From positions 248,001-312,000 of the forward strand of contig JAMPIV010021219.1 of assembly GCA_024509875.1 (NCBI GenBank): a DNA stretch of 64,000 bases, given 5' to 3'. The notes beneath the pieces were generated by a model. That model was not told the origin of the DNA, made no database searches, and saw nothing but the letters and a program-made list of their open reading frames with translations. Below are positions 14,835-23,859 of the stretch, in pieces (the stretch's first letter is position 1; each line of letters opens with the position of its first letter). Made by a program: the position numbers and the translations under genes. The stretch is from Oreohelix idahoensis. Taxonomy: Eukaryota > Mollusca > Gastropoda > Stylommatophora > Oreohelicidae.

Positions 14835-14961
14835 AACTCCGTCTAGACCGGTCCCAAGCCCGGATGAAAAAGGAGGAGGGCGGCCTGCATAGAGCCCGTA
14901 AGGAGGCGGCCCCTCCACCATGCAAAGGCACAACAGGCCAATTACCTGTTTACTTTAAATC
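14835..14961 (+). promoter_or_regulatory. L-A 5' leader
   Basis: G+C-rich leader with GGTCCCAAGCCCGGATGAAA, GGAGGAGGGCGGCC and GGCGGCCCCTCC. Complementary GGGCGGCC/GGCGGCCC blocks could fold. LINE leaders carry internal promoters and in some families a self-cleaving ribozyme; I could not assemble an HDV-like fold by hand, so only the leader position is claimed. Confidence 0.55.
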
Positions 14962-15156
14962 ATGATTACGCAAACTACAAGAGAGAAAACCGGACTGATT
15001 CTAAAGGCGACGAACTGGAACGGACTACGGACTACGACTTATGGAACTTGGAACACAAGAAGTATAAATGGGAAAGAAGAGGAGCTGGTGGAAGAGATGA
15101 AGAAAGCAAAACTAGAAATCCTGGCTATAGCGGAAACAAAGAAAAAGGGACAATGA
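14962..15156 (+). pseudogene. L-A endonuclease, N-terminal part
   Basis: Sixty-four codons from an ATG end at a stop just before foreign DNA. The protein has GTWNTRSINGKEEELVEEM at residues 28-46 and LAIAETKKKG near its end, the first two conserved blocks of the apurinic-like endonuclease (catalytic N in GTWN, E in ETK) that nicks target DNA for LINE insertion. The remaining two thirds of the domain is missing here and resumes at about 16250. This ATG is the first in frame after the leader, so it is a plausible start. Confidence 0.85.
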
Positions 15157-15159
15157 GTC

Positions 15160-16250
15160 ATTCTTGAGGCCACTTCATGATGTGATTTTTATCGCGGCAA
15201 CTTATTATTAGTACCGGATTTTTGTCACACCATGTCGTACCTCAACTGAATGCAAGAGATACATGAAAGCGGTCGCTGTGAGATGAGTATCTAGGTATGA
15301 CGTATGAGGCAGAGTTGGATGTGACGTCATAGCGTCAAGATGTGTGCCTAAAATGGCTTGTGTATCAGCCAGTGTATTGGATTGTGTATTCAATAAATAT
15401 TTCTGAGGATAATGGTAAGCTGTATGCTTTAAATGATAGGCATGAGAAAATGCCAGGATTATGATTGAAGTCAATACGGGACGATAATTCCCAAGACAAA
15501 GAAGTATGTTAAACTAAAATTATATGAACAGATATAATTGAACAGTTGTTATACCGGGAGGTCACATTCCTCGAGGTCACAAGGATTATTCGAAATGAAT
15601 ACTGATTACACCGGGACGCCATTTCCCCCGAAGAAAAAGGAATAAAATTAATGAATAATTGTTATACCGGGAAGCGATATACCCCGAACTTTATGGATTG
15701 ATGTGGATTTGATTTGTGAATATTTGAGATACTGGGACGCTCATATCCCCCGATGTGGATGGAAAATTATAATGAACTTTGTTATGCCGGGACGCTAAAT
15801 ACCCCGATGGAAATTGTAAATAATAAATGATAGTATAAAGATATAGACAATGGAAAAGTTAAATGACACTGTTAGAAAGTCGGATCAGGTTAAAGCAAGA
15901 CGGTATTACAGAGAAGGAGCATACATGCCATGTTCGTAATTGTGACCTTGTTAGTGTGTACTTACTCGTTATTAAACTGTTGCCAAATCGTCCAAGCCCA
16001 GTAGTTTATTCAATCTCTCAAGGTTCATTTGCACAGTTATTGACTTTATGCAATGCTTGAGATTTTGACATGGAAAGGTGTATACAAGAAGGGTGGTTGC
16101 CAGCATATTCAACAATATAAACCAAAACAAGATGAATGAATTCTCACATCTTTAATAACACAAATAGACCCTAGACAACAAAAGAATTCGGGCAATTTCT
16201 CCATCCCTTAACAGTCATGGATCTCGATGGCAACACGCTACTCAACAGTG
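15160..16250. other. Foreign DNA inserted in L-A endonuclease
   Basis: From family spacing, only some 230 bp of element should separate the ETKKKG block from the YAPT-like block, so most of this 1.09 kb is extra. I see no protein in it. It contains a degenerate tandem repeat (15545-15805) described separately. Insertion borders and target duplication were not resolved. Confidence 0.6.
15545..15805 (+). repeat. ~60-bp degenerate tandem repeat with CCGGGACGC / CCCCGA core
   Basis: Five units with core patterns TTATACCGGGAGGTCAC, TACACCGGGACGCC, TTATACCGGGAAGCG, GATACTGGGACGCTC and TTATGCCGGGACGCT, each followed 6-9 bp later by CCTCGA or CCCCGA, spaced about 55-66 bp apart. The arms could pair weakly (CGGGA with TCCCCG). 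Linkers vary, so the conserved part is the roughly 22-bp core. Confidence 0.75.
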
Positions 16251-16520
16251 GTGAACCCACGTCTGAAAGAGCTAAAGGGGCGTGGGTTGCATTGTGGCCA
16301 AAAACCAAAAAGATAGTACCAAGGGACGGAACTTTATCATGCTCGGAGATTTCAATGCCAGAGTTGAAAATGACCACGCTAGATTGGGTGGAGTTATCGG
16401 ACGATATGGAGAAGATACTCTCAATCACAATGGAAAACGACTCTTTAGATTCTGCAGTGAGCAGAATCTGATCATTACAAACACAAATGTAACAGTCCTA
16501 TTTCATGACCACCAGGAATG
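16250..16520 (+). pseudogene. L-A endonuclease, C-terminal part
   Basis: A PTSERAKGAW stretch (about 16257-16286) corresponds to the YAPT block, then after a frame change come FIMLGDFNARVEND (16336-16377) and GVIGRYGEDTLNHNGKRL, the standard GDFNA catalytic block and its downstream segment. The line continues to LIITNT. The final SDH block that completes the active site is not found; foreign DNA begins after about 16520. A shift of one base separates the two frames, so this part is also broken. Confidence 0.85.
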
Positions 16521-17990
16521 TAACGATATCTTTTCTGTGTACTGTTATTGTATGGATGTGTTGATGCGCCACTAGAATGTTGAAGGCTGTACGATCGACC
16601 TCAATGTTCCTGCACGGTGTTACTGTAGGTTTCTGTGCGTGCGTAGTCACTACGACCTGGGCCAAACAGCGTTGTTGTGCATGATTAGCTCACCAGGCGT
16701 TGATGCGCTAACAGGGTGTCATGTTGACATTCAAACATCATACATCTCTTGAATGTGAAGTACTCGAAGTTTGTGTGGGTTGATAAGTGATGTGGGTGTG
16801 TACACAACACGAATGCGTTTAGGCTCTCTGACAGGTAAACAAAGCACCCACTCACTCACATGCAGTAGTCAGTAATTGTTGCAACTGCTGGAACTTTTTC
16901 AACCATTTATTTACGAGACACAGTGACATCAACAGTTACAGTCAAATGGACGAGGATCAAGGACATCATATAAACTGGAAATGACTGGCAAAAACATCTG
17001 GCATTATAAAGCTAGAACCACTCATCTATCAGGACGTTATCGACAATGGTCTGTCCTTTAACACATAGTTCATACTGCAGCTCACGTACCACTGAATCAG
17101 CGCGTCAGGTACTTTAAACAACTCCGCCGTACCAAAAGGCGAGTTCTCAATTGCATAATAATAATAATGCTGTAATTCATCTAGCATAATACGCCAGATA
17201 CATCTTCTTCTGCTCAAAGATATCGGCCGTAATGTCGGGCCTCTATAATAATGTAAACAACTGTGTATTCTTCATAGGCAGGCATAATCATCCATGCCGA
17301 AACATACCGCCAACATGCGGTTTTCATAATAATATATATTCACTAGGCTTCTGTATGACAGTTAGACAAATAGTCTTAGTTGGCTACATCGAGCACAAAT
17401 AATGGACTCTGCATCTCAAAGAACTGTGAGCTCTACTCACAGGTTGCCACAAAATGTTCTGCAACTTAGGCATAATAATTAAGTTTCTTTTACCTTTCAC
17501 AGAATCCGAGAAATACACAAATAACAACTGTCGTCATTCTTGACGAACAGAATAACTCTGGGGAGAATCACTGACATCACAGTCACACTGAAGACTATCT
17601 TTCCCCCAGATAATGCAGAGAAGCACCACGGACATACTAGTCCGGTCAGAACCCAGATCATTACTCCCTGACGGAAGTCTCTCCGTTCGCGCTCAAAAAA
17701 CTTGCGCATGTGTAGACAGCACAGATCTGAGAACAGCTAACCCCGACTTAAGACAGGTCAACAACAATGAATAAACAAAGGGAAGATAACCCCAACTCAA
17801 CCTGTCCCAGGGAGTTCATAAACAGTTCTCTAACTTAGATCATCAAAAGTATTAAAAAGATTTACGTCTTATGATACCGTAAATATGTCCGGGATGCAAG
17901 AGTCTGGAGGGGGTGAGAGATTGGAAGTAATCACCACCTGTTTACAATCAAAAGAACACTGAAAGAGTTGCTCAGCCTAGGAACTCCCCA
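16521..17990. other. Second foreign or unrecognised block inside L-A
   Basis: Between the ITNT block and the basic linker the family needs only a few hundred bases, yet 1.47 kb is present. No motif or known repeat is visible; a 70-codon antisense frame at 17497-17709 has no recognisable feature. The SDH catalytic block of the endonuclease should fall here and is absent or decayed. Confidence 0.5.
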
Positions 17991-17999
17991 ACATCACGC

Positions 18000-18986
18000 A
18001 AGAAACCAAGTAAACTAACAGGAGAAATGAGCATTAAGACCTACAAGCTGAGAGAGCCAGAAATTAAGACCAGATATCAGGGGCTTATTGCTACAGCGGT
18101 GAGAAACACAGAAGAACTGCCTGATGAATTGGAAACCCTCTGGCTTAAATTCAAGGACTTCATAAAGACAGCTCCTGCAGAAGCATGTGGTGAAGTCCGA
18201 CTTGGGAACAAGAGAAAGAGGACACATTGATGGACAGAGTAAGTCAAAGAGAAAATAAGAGAGAAGAAAATGGCATGGAAACAATATTTAGGAGCTAACA
18301 AACACACCAGGACAAATAGAGAAATATAGAGAATATGTGATACTCAGAACAGAAGCAAAGAACAAGGTGCTAGCAGCAAAACAGAAGTCCTGGGAAGAAT
18401 TTGGAGAAAAGCTAGAAAAGATGCGCAAGAAAACCAGAAATTGTTCTATAAGACCCTAAAGAACATGAGGAAGGAACAACAATGCCCTATCAAATTTATA
18501 AAGGACAAGCAAGGCAAAATGCTTACTTCCCCGAAGGAAGTAATAGAAAGATGGAAAGAATATTTCTCAGAACTCCTTGATGGTGAGCAAGGTCAAGCAT
18601 CAGAAATGATAACCACTAGCACAGAAGAGGAAACCAATGGTGAAGAAGATGACATAAAGATGGAAGAACTGAAGGCAGCACTGGAGAAAATCAAGATGGC
18701 CAAAGCAGCAGGGCATGATGGTATAACACCAGAAATGGTTAAGTACATGGGAACATCAGGCGACCTATTACTCTTAAGGGTCCTACAGGCAGCGTGGTGC
18801 AACAAGACAATACCAAAGGATTGGGAGATTGCCATTATAATACCAATTTTCAAAAAGGGTGACAATCGACAATGTGGAAACCATAGAGGCATATCCCTTC
18901 TCAGTGTCCCTGGTAAAATCTACTCTAGAATCCTAGAGCAGAGACTCCGACGCCTAGGTGAGCCACAATTGGATGAGGTCCAGTGA
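18000..18986 (+). pseudogene. L-A linker and N-terminal half of reverse transcriptase
   Basis: A charged linker (GNKRKRTHW, then after a shift EKIREKKMAWKQYLGA) leads into the RT: AKAAGHDGITPEMVKYMG (RT block 1), WEIAIIIPIFKKGD (block 2) and NHRGISLLSVPGKIYSRIL (block 2a). A TGA at 18984-18986 interrupts what should be the QxGFR block (GFRANRSTQDLIFTL follows in the same frame). The domain copies the element RNA from the nicked target end. At least one shift lies near 18228-18300 and one near 19035-19090. Confidence 0.9.
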
Positions 18987-19086
18987 GGATTCCGAGCAAA
19001 CCGAAGTACTCAAGACCTAATCTTCACACTCAACAGCTGAGTGAAAGGCCCTTAAGTATAAGAGTGAGATCCATCTTTGTTTCATA

Positions 19087-20189
19087 GATCTGGAAAAAGG
19101 CGTTTGACAGGGTCCCCTGGAGCAAACTTTGGGACTGTTTGGCAAGGAAGAACATTCCAGCACCTCTGATTCATGCTATACAGAGCTTCTACAAGTCTTG
19201 TAGAAATTATGTGAGGACAGCAAACCATAAGTCAGAAGAGTTCAGGACCACCACTGGTGTAAGACAAGGTGATATTCTGTCACCTTATCGTTTCATACTC
19301 CTCATGGACGATGTCATCAAGGCATGTAAGGAGAGAACAAGAAAGTATTCAGTGGGGTACTGGAAGATGAGACAGGTCTGTATTTCAGAGCTGGCATTTG
19401 CTGATGATGTTGGCCTGATTACTAAATCAGAAGCACATCTGCAATCCAACCTGCAAGTCTGGAAGGAAGAGCTGGAGAAGAGAGGGATGGTCATAAGCAG
19501 CTCTAAAACAAAATCCATGGTGATATCACGAGAAGAAAGAAGACATCAGATTAAGCTGGGAGAACAGGTCCCGGAGCAGGTCGACCACTTTAAATACCTC
19601 GGAGCTATTATAGACCGAAAGGTAGGCATCAAAGAAGAGTTGGCCACTCGAAAAGCAGCAGCTGAGAGACTTTTTCAGGCCATAAATCGAGGATTCCTCA
19701 GCAAGAGAGAGGTTGGTAAGAAAACGAAGATGGCTGTATACCGCTCCACCTATGTCCCAGTCTTGACATATGGATGCGAGTCATGGGCAATGACTACAAC
19801 CCACAAAAGCCAGATCCAAACCTCAGAAATGAAATCTGAGGAAGGTGGTAGAAGTAACAAGAAGAGACATGGTCCGCAACCAGACGATACGTCAAGGCCT
19901 AAAATCCCACCCCCTGCAGAGCCAAGCAGAACAGTCCCAACAAGGATGGTTTGGCCATATCTGCAGAGTGGGAGAGGATCGGCTACCACGTCAAGCATGG
20001 GAAACAAAGAGCGAGGGATCCAGACCTCCAGGACGACCCAGAGTCCGCTGGGAGGACAACATTAGACAATCTTTGAAGGACCAAGGACTAGAATGGAACC
20101 AGGCCAGGAGGAAGACAGCCGATAGGATAATCTGGCGCACTCTCTTCCAAACCTCTACACCTCACGGTAGAAGAGGAACGACTAAGTAA
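19087..20189 (+). pseudogene. L-A reverse transcriptase catalytic half and C-terminus
   Basis: Begins with CFIDLEKAFDRV-like coding (broken by an extra base near 19097-19101), carries TTGVRQGDILSPYRF, then LAFADDVGL at about 19390-19416: the catalytic box is FADD, an accepted variant of YADD. FKYLGAIID and YGCESW mark the thumb. Near 19840 the frame shifts; the final frame to 20189 holds RPPGRPRVRWEDNI and ends HGRRGTTK before the (TAAG)n tail. All core RT residues are present, so only frame lesions and the stop at 18984 disable this half. Confidence 0.92.
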
Positions 20190-20197
20190 GTAAGTAA

Positions 20198-20209
20198 GTG
20201 ATGTTATGG
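20198..20209. repeat. Target-site duplication of L-A (right)
   Basis: GTGATGTTATGG; its first two bases merge with the (TAAG)n tail, so the tail/duplication border is uncertain by 1-2 bp. Confidence 0.88.
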
Positions 20210-20660
20210 TTGTCAAAAAAATGGAGTTCACTTGGCAGCTTTTAAGTTTTACTTAGCTGCCAATAGTTTGATGGTTTCTGCTTCCGCTGATATTGGGTTC
20301 TTTGCAGATAGAGGACTGGATCACTCACGTCCCTAGTCAATGTTGTAGGGCGAAGCACGTTCCCAAAAGTGTCAGGGAGTGTCTACGAAGTTGGTCTCAC
20401 GTCTCTAAGACCCGTCTGATGATGGTGTCTAGCGTCGACTTTAGGCCACATATACCCTCACTTGTTCCATAGATAGTACCCTCAACTGGTACCACCAACT
20501 AGTGTCACAAAAGAAGAGAAACAAATACCCTCTGAGTATTGAGTGTTCCGACACATACTTATGTGGGCCCCCCCCCCCTCTTTTCATTTCACCATCCTAT
20601 CTACCTCAGAACTTTTACCCTCGCTGAGAATTAATATTAATTCCATTGAGCGGAAAAACA
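20210..20660. other. Unannotated DNA
   Basis: No gene recognised. A C run lies at about 20570-20578. Confidence 0.4.
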
Positions 20661-20669
20661 TTCATTACA

Positions 20670-20850
20670 TTTAAATTGAATAGATGTATATTTAACTTTA
20701 CATTGTACATTGGATGAAAAGGTTAGTAATATAAATTGAATATGTTTTTCTTTACATCTACCATGTTTGAAAATTTTAACAATATAGATTGAATATGTTT
20801 ACATTTACATCTCCACTGGTTGAAAATGTTAATAATATAGATTATGTACA
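20670..20850. repeat. ~53-bp tandem repeat
   Basis: AATATARATTGAATATG recurs at 20728 and 20781 and its truncated form at 20834 (53-bp spacing), with TTTACATCT and GAAAATTTTAA words in the same order between them; a more diverged unit precedes at about 20670. Confidence 0.75.
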
Positions 20851-21426
20851 TCATTTCTTTCATCATTCCCTCCCTGCTCCATATAGAACTTGGGACTACC
20901 TTTGCTTTTGGTTCTCTGTAAGAAACTCGTAGTAAAGCAGTCACCAGCCCTGGTAGTGGTGGTTCATGAAATAAACATTCTATATGCTTAGGTTGCCAGC
21001 CTAAAATGACTTAGACATCCACTAGCAATTTTCACATATTAATATTCACATGTCCCTATATAAATATTAGTTCACATGTTAATAATGCAAAATATAATAT
21101 TTTAGATGTACAACTTACGCTAATCTTTAGGTACACAGACTGCTGGCTCAGAGAAATAGGCTAAGGCAGCTTGACGATGCCTCTTGCACGTGGTCTGGGA
21201 TGTTGTTATTTTAGCAATAAGTTCCCACTTGACTTTGTGTTACAGTTTTCTCAGATTCCGTTTTTCCGTGTTAAAATGATAGCATTTTCCTGGGCTTTAA
21301 GTCCTCAATATGCTCCAACAAACTATTTGTGATTTATGTCCGGGATGTACGGGCGAGAATAACTAGCAGCAAACAATTTATGGGATATATGGTCGAGCAA
21401 AAGTGACTTTCAATTATGTCCGGGTG
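20851..21426. other. Unannotated DNA
   Basis: Nothing recognised. Confidence 0.4.
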
Positions 21427-21510
21427 GTCGAGACAGGAGGACGTGGCATGTGTTTGTTGAAGGCCTACGCTCCTTTGGGAGTGGGGGGTTATGATGATAA
21501 TGATGCTCCA
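21427..21510 (+). pseudogene. LINE family L-C, extreme 3' end
   Basis: ACAGGAGGACGTGGCATGTG and AAGGCCTACGCTCCTTTGGG match the terminal codons of the L-C copy at 56480-56541. It ends GGGGGGTTATGATGATAATGATG, so the tail repeat here is GAT rather than GAAT. Only about 80 bp of the element remain, a severe 5' truncation. Confidence 0.8.
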
Positions 21511-22290
21511 ACAAGGTCCAGTCGGGTACTATTCTTTGGCAAGGTCTGGTTGTCTTCTTGGCGCGAGGTGAATTTTGACAGTGTTCTAAATTGACTAAAG
21601 TGTTCCTGGCACGTGTTGTTTACTATTAGACCGGGCCCCAATCAGAAATGTGGTTATTCCTACATCTCGAATACCGGTCAATAGTTTCAAAACCTGTGTG
21701 TTTTAGTGGTGTATTTCATAATATTTCCACTAGGAAATTTCTGTGCGTGAATGCAAAGGTCATGTCTTCCAAATATGGAAGTGAGATTTCCGTACTATTC
21801 TCGTCAGTGATTATACATAACTTCTTACTTTTATCTCAAGTAATATCTTCGTAATAATTCTGCCGGAAGCTGATTACAACATTCCGTCTGTCAAATGCGT
21901 GTCTGTAAAATGTCCGCAGACGGGTAATTTATCTCCCGGCCCAACTTATGTAAACCCAACGCCCAGTCGCTATGCGAAACTGACCGTGCCCATCTGGGGT
22001 TTTACTTGTGCCTAATCTTAGCAAAGCCGAGAAGCTTAAGGCAAAAATGACGAATTATCACTGAAGGGAGTGTAAAATGAGAGAGAGGAAAATAGCTAAT
22101 ATCTGCTTGATAGCAGAGAAAGAAAATGTGCCGACCACTGATATTTCACGTAATCAGTACTCGCAACAAATGTAACTGACTACTGTCGGAGAGAAGAAGA
22201 GATCGACCCAATAATTCCGTCACAAACATTACATCACACATATATCTTGTACACATGCTTTCTTTAAAAATATTCAAGTAGACGTCTGAG
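21511..22290. other. Unannotated DNA
   Basis: No gene or known repeat is recognised; a short (GAA)n run sits at 22298-22316. Confidence 0.4.
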
Positions 22291-22369
22291 AGTGTACGAA
22301 GAAGAAGAAGAAGAAGTACACGTGTATTCACATGCATACACTACAAACACACATGTATATTTTGTATAT

Positions 22370-22655
22370 TGGGAATCGGAATGGCTAAGAGGTATGGCGT
22401 CCACCTCAAATTCTGAAGGTACCGAGTTCGATTCCCAGTAGAGGGAATATAATCTATGGAAATGTTTTTCAGAGCCAGTGGTCCTAATGATGTCATACTC
22501 CCCCCTCCCAGGCGGGGACCTCCTATTTTTCGCCCTTATCCGAGAAGGCTAGGAATCCGATCTCACTACCCTTAAGTTGCGCACGTAAAAAATCCGACGG
22601 CTGTTGGAAATCGTAAAGAGTAGGCCATAAGCCTGCGGCCCTGGCAACATTTTAA
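22370..22655 (+). mobile_element. tRNA-headed SINE (SINE-2)
   Basis: Starts GGGAATCGGAATGGCTAAGAGG; TGGCTAAGAGG fits the A box and GAGTTCGATTCCC (about 22427) the B box, with an intervening leucine/serine-tRNA-like CCTCAAATTCTGAAGG segment. A 200-bp body follows with TTGCGCACGTAAAAAATCCG and GGCCATAAGCCTGCGGCC blocks. No clear flanking duplication was found, so the 3' border is approximate. Because the body has no tRNA character, this is a SINE and not a tRNA gene. Confidence 0.8.
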
Positions 22656-22831
22656 AATTAGTAACCTACCCACGACAAACATATTTACAGAGTGTGTGAT
22701 TCCTATATACACACATTGGGATTCTCACGGGTGCTACGGAGTTCGTCACTGTGCTGAGATCCTCCGTGTATGATCTAAGGGAGGAGCACTGATTGAGTTG
22801 TCCGTGTGCAAGTCCTTAAAACCAAAACCAA

Positions 22832-23170
22832 ACATATATTCTGTCCAAACAGATTACAAATGCACACATACACTTATCTGGTACAAATATTTGTATACAC
22901 GTGTATTTCACACTACAAACACACATACATCTTGTACAAACACATACATGTGCACACATACACTTATCTGGTACAAATATTTGTATACACGTGTATTTCA
23001 CACTACAAACCCACATACATCTTGTTCAAACACATACATGTGCACACATTTACAAACGCATAAAAACTTATCTGGTACACATAATGTACACACGTGTACC
23101 ACACGCTATATGCAAAGACACACCCATATCTTGTACAAATGCATACACAAACGCACACAATTTTAACATA
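22832..23170. repeat. 90-bp CA-rich tandem repeat
   Basis: TGCACACATACACTTATCTG occurs at 22861 and 22951, and TGCACACATTTAC at 23041, an exact 90-bp spacing. Each unit contains TTTGTATACACGTGTATTTC or a variant. The third unit is more diverged. Frames over it are repeat by-products. Confidence 0.92.
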
Positions 23171-23358
23171 TACACACAACAACTTGAGTGAGTGGGTCAG
23201 CAGATGTGAAAGAATTTACAAATCGATTCACTCTCGACAGAAAATCTATTTGACACGTCTACAATTCATCTCGTGGTGTTTCCCGAGAATTTTCACGCCT
23301 GCGTTTCTGTGTGCCCAAATGAGTGAGAGAAAGTCGGAGAGACAGAAAGTCAGAAAGT

Positions 23359-23364
<6 letters not shown>

Positions 23365-23412
<48 letters not shown>
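23365..23412. repeat. (GA)n microsatellite
   Basis: About 48 bp of pure GA. Confidence 0.95.
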
Positions 23413-23413
<1 letters not shown>

Positions 23414-23547
23414 TGTAGTCTGATACGAATATGATGTATTAATGCAATAGCTAAAGTAGTCTGTGTGTGTTATGTTAAGCAGTATTGTGTGCGTGTGTAT
23501 ACGTGCATGCGAGAGTATTAGCTAATGCAGTGAGTGTATGTGCTGGC

Positions 23548-23568
23548 GGGGGGGGGGGGGGGGGGGGG
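23548..23568. repeat. Poly-G run
   Basis: About 20 G in a row; length likely unreliable. Confidence 0.9.
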
Positions 23569-23579
23569 AGGGGCAGGAA

Positions 23580-23765
23580 GGTTACCGGATATCATTAAAT
23601 TAATATGAAACAAACATAAAGGTATGTTATCAGGCACTCGTAAGAAATAAAGAAGTAGAACACTAGACAACAGAAAAACAACAGACATGAGTGGCTTACC
23701 CAGGATTTGAACACTGGACCTTCCGTGCGACAACCCCGCCTAGCTATGCAAGCGAATCACACTAT
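23580..23765 (-). mobile_element. Possible antisense tRNA-headed SINE
   Basis: On the minus strand GTGTTCAAATCCTGGGTAAG (about 23697-23716) resembles a B box preceded by a tRNA-like stretch GCATAGCTAGGCGGGGTTGT. The A box is weak. A body without coding runs toward 23580. Confidence 0.4.
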
Positions 23766-23859
23766 CCTCCCTGCCATCCACCAACACACCAAAAAAATGA
23801 TGCTAAGATGGGACAGGTCCAATAGTGCGAACCGAAAAGACATAAACCCACGGAAGTCT

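Larger units (their letters stand above)
14835..20197 (+). mobile_element. Full-length but dead LINE, family L-A
   Basis: A non-LTR retrotransposon with, in order, a 5' leader (14835-14961), the start of an APE-type endonuclease (about 15030-15156), the end of that domain (about 16250-16520), a basic linker (18000-18430), an RT with an FADD box (about 18640-19420), a C-terminal tail and a 3' terminus of (TAAG)n at 20183-20198. It is bounded by a perfect 12-bp duplication GTGATGTTATGG (14823-14834 and 20198-20209). Flanking duplication plus a 5' leader means it inserted as a whole copy. Two blocks of unrelated DNA interrupt it (15160-16250 and 16520-17990). Several stops and frameshifts make it inactive. 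A second 3' end of the family is at 57417-57525. Confidence 0.93.

Noticed and set aside
17497..17709. 70-codon antisense frame in the L-A insert
   Set aside because: Short, motif-free and isolated.
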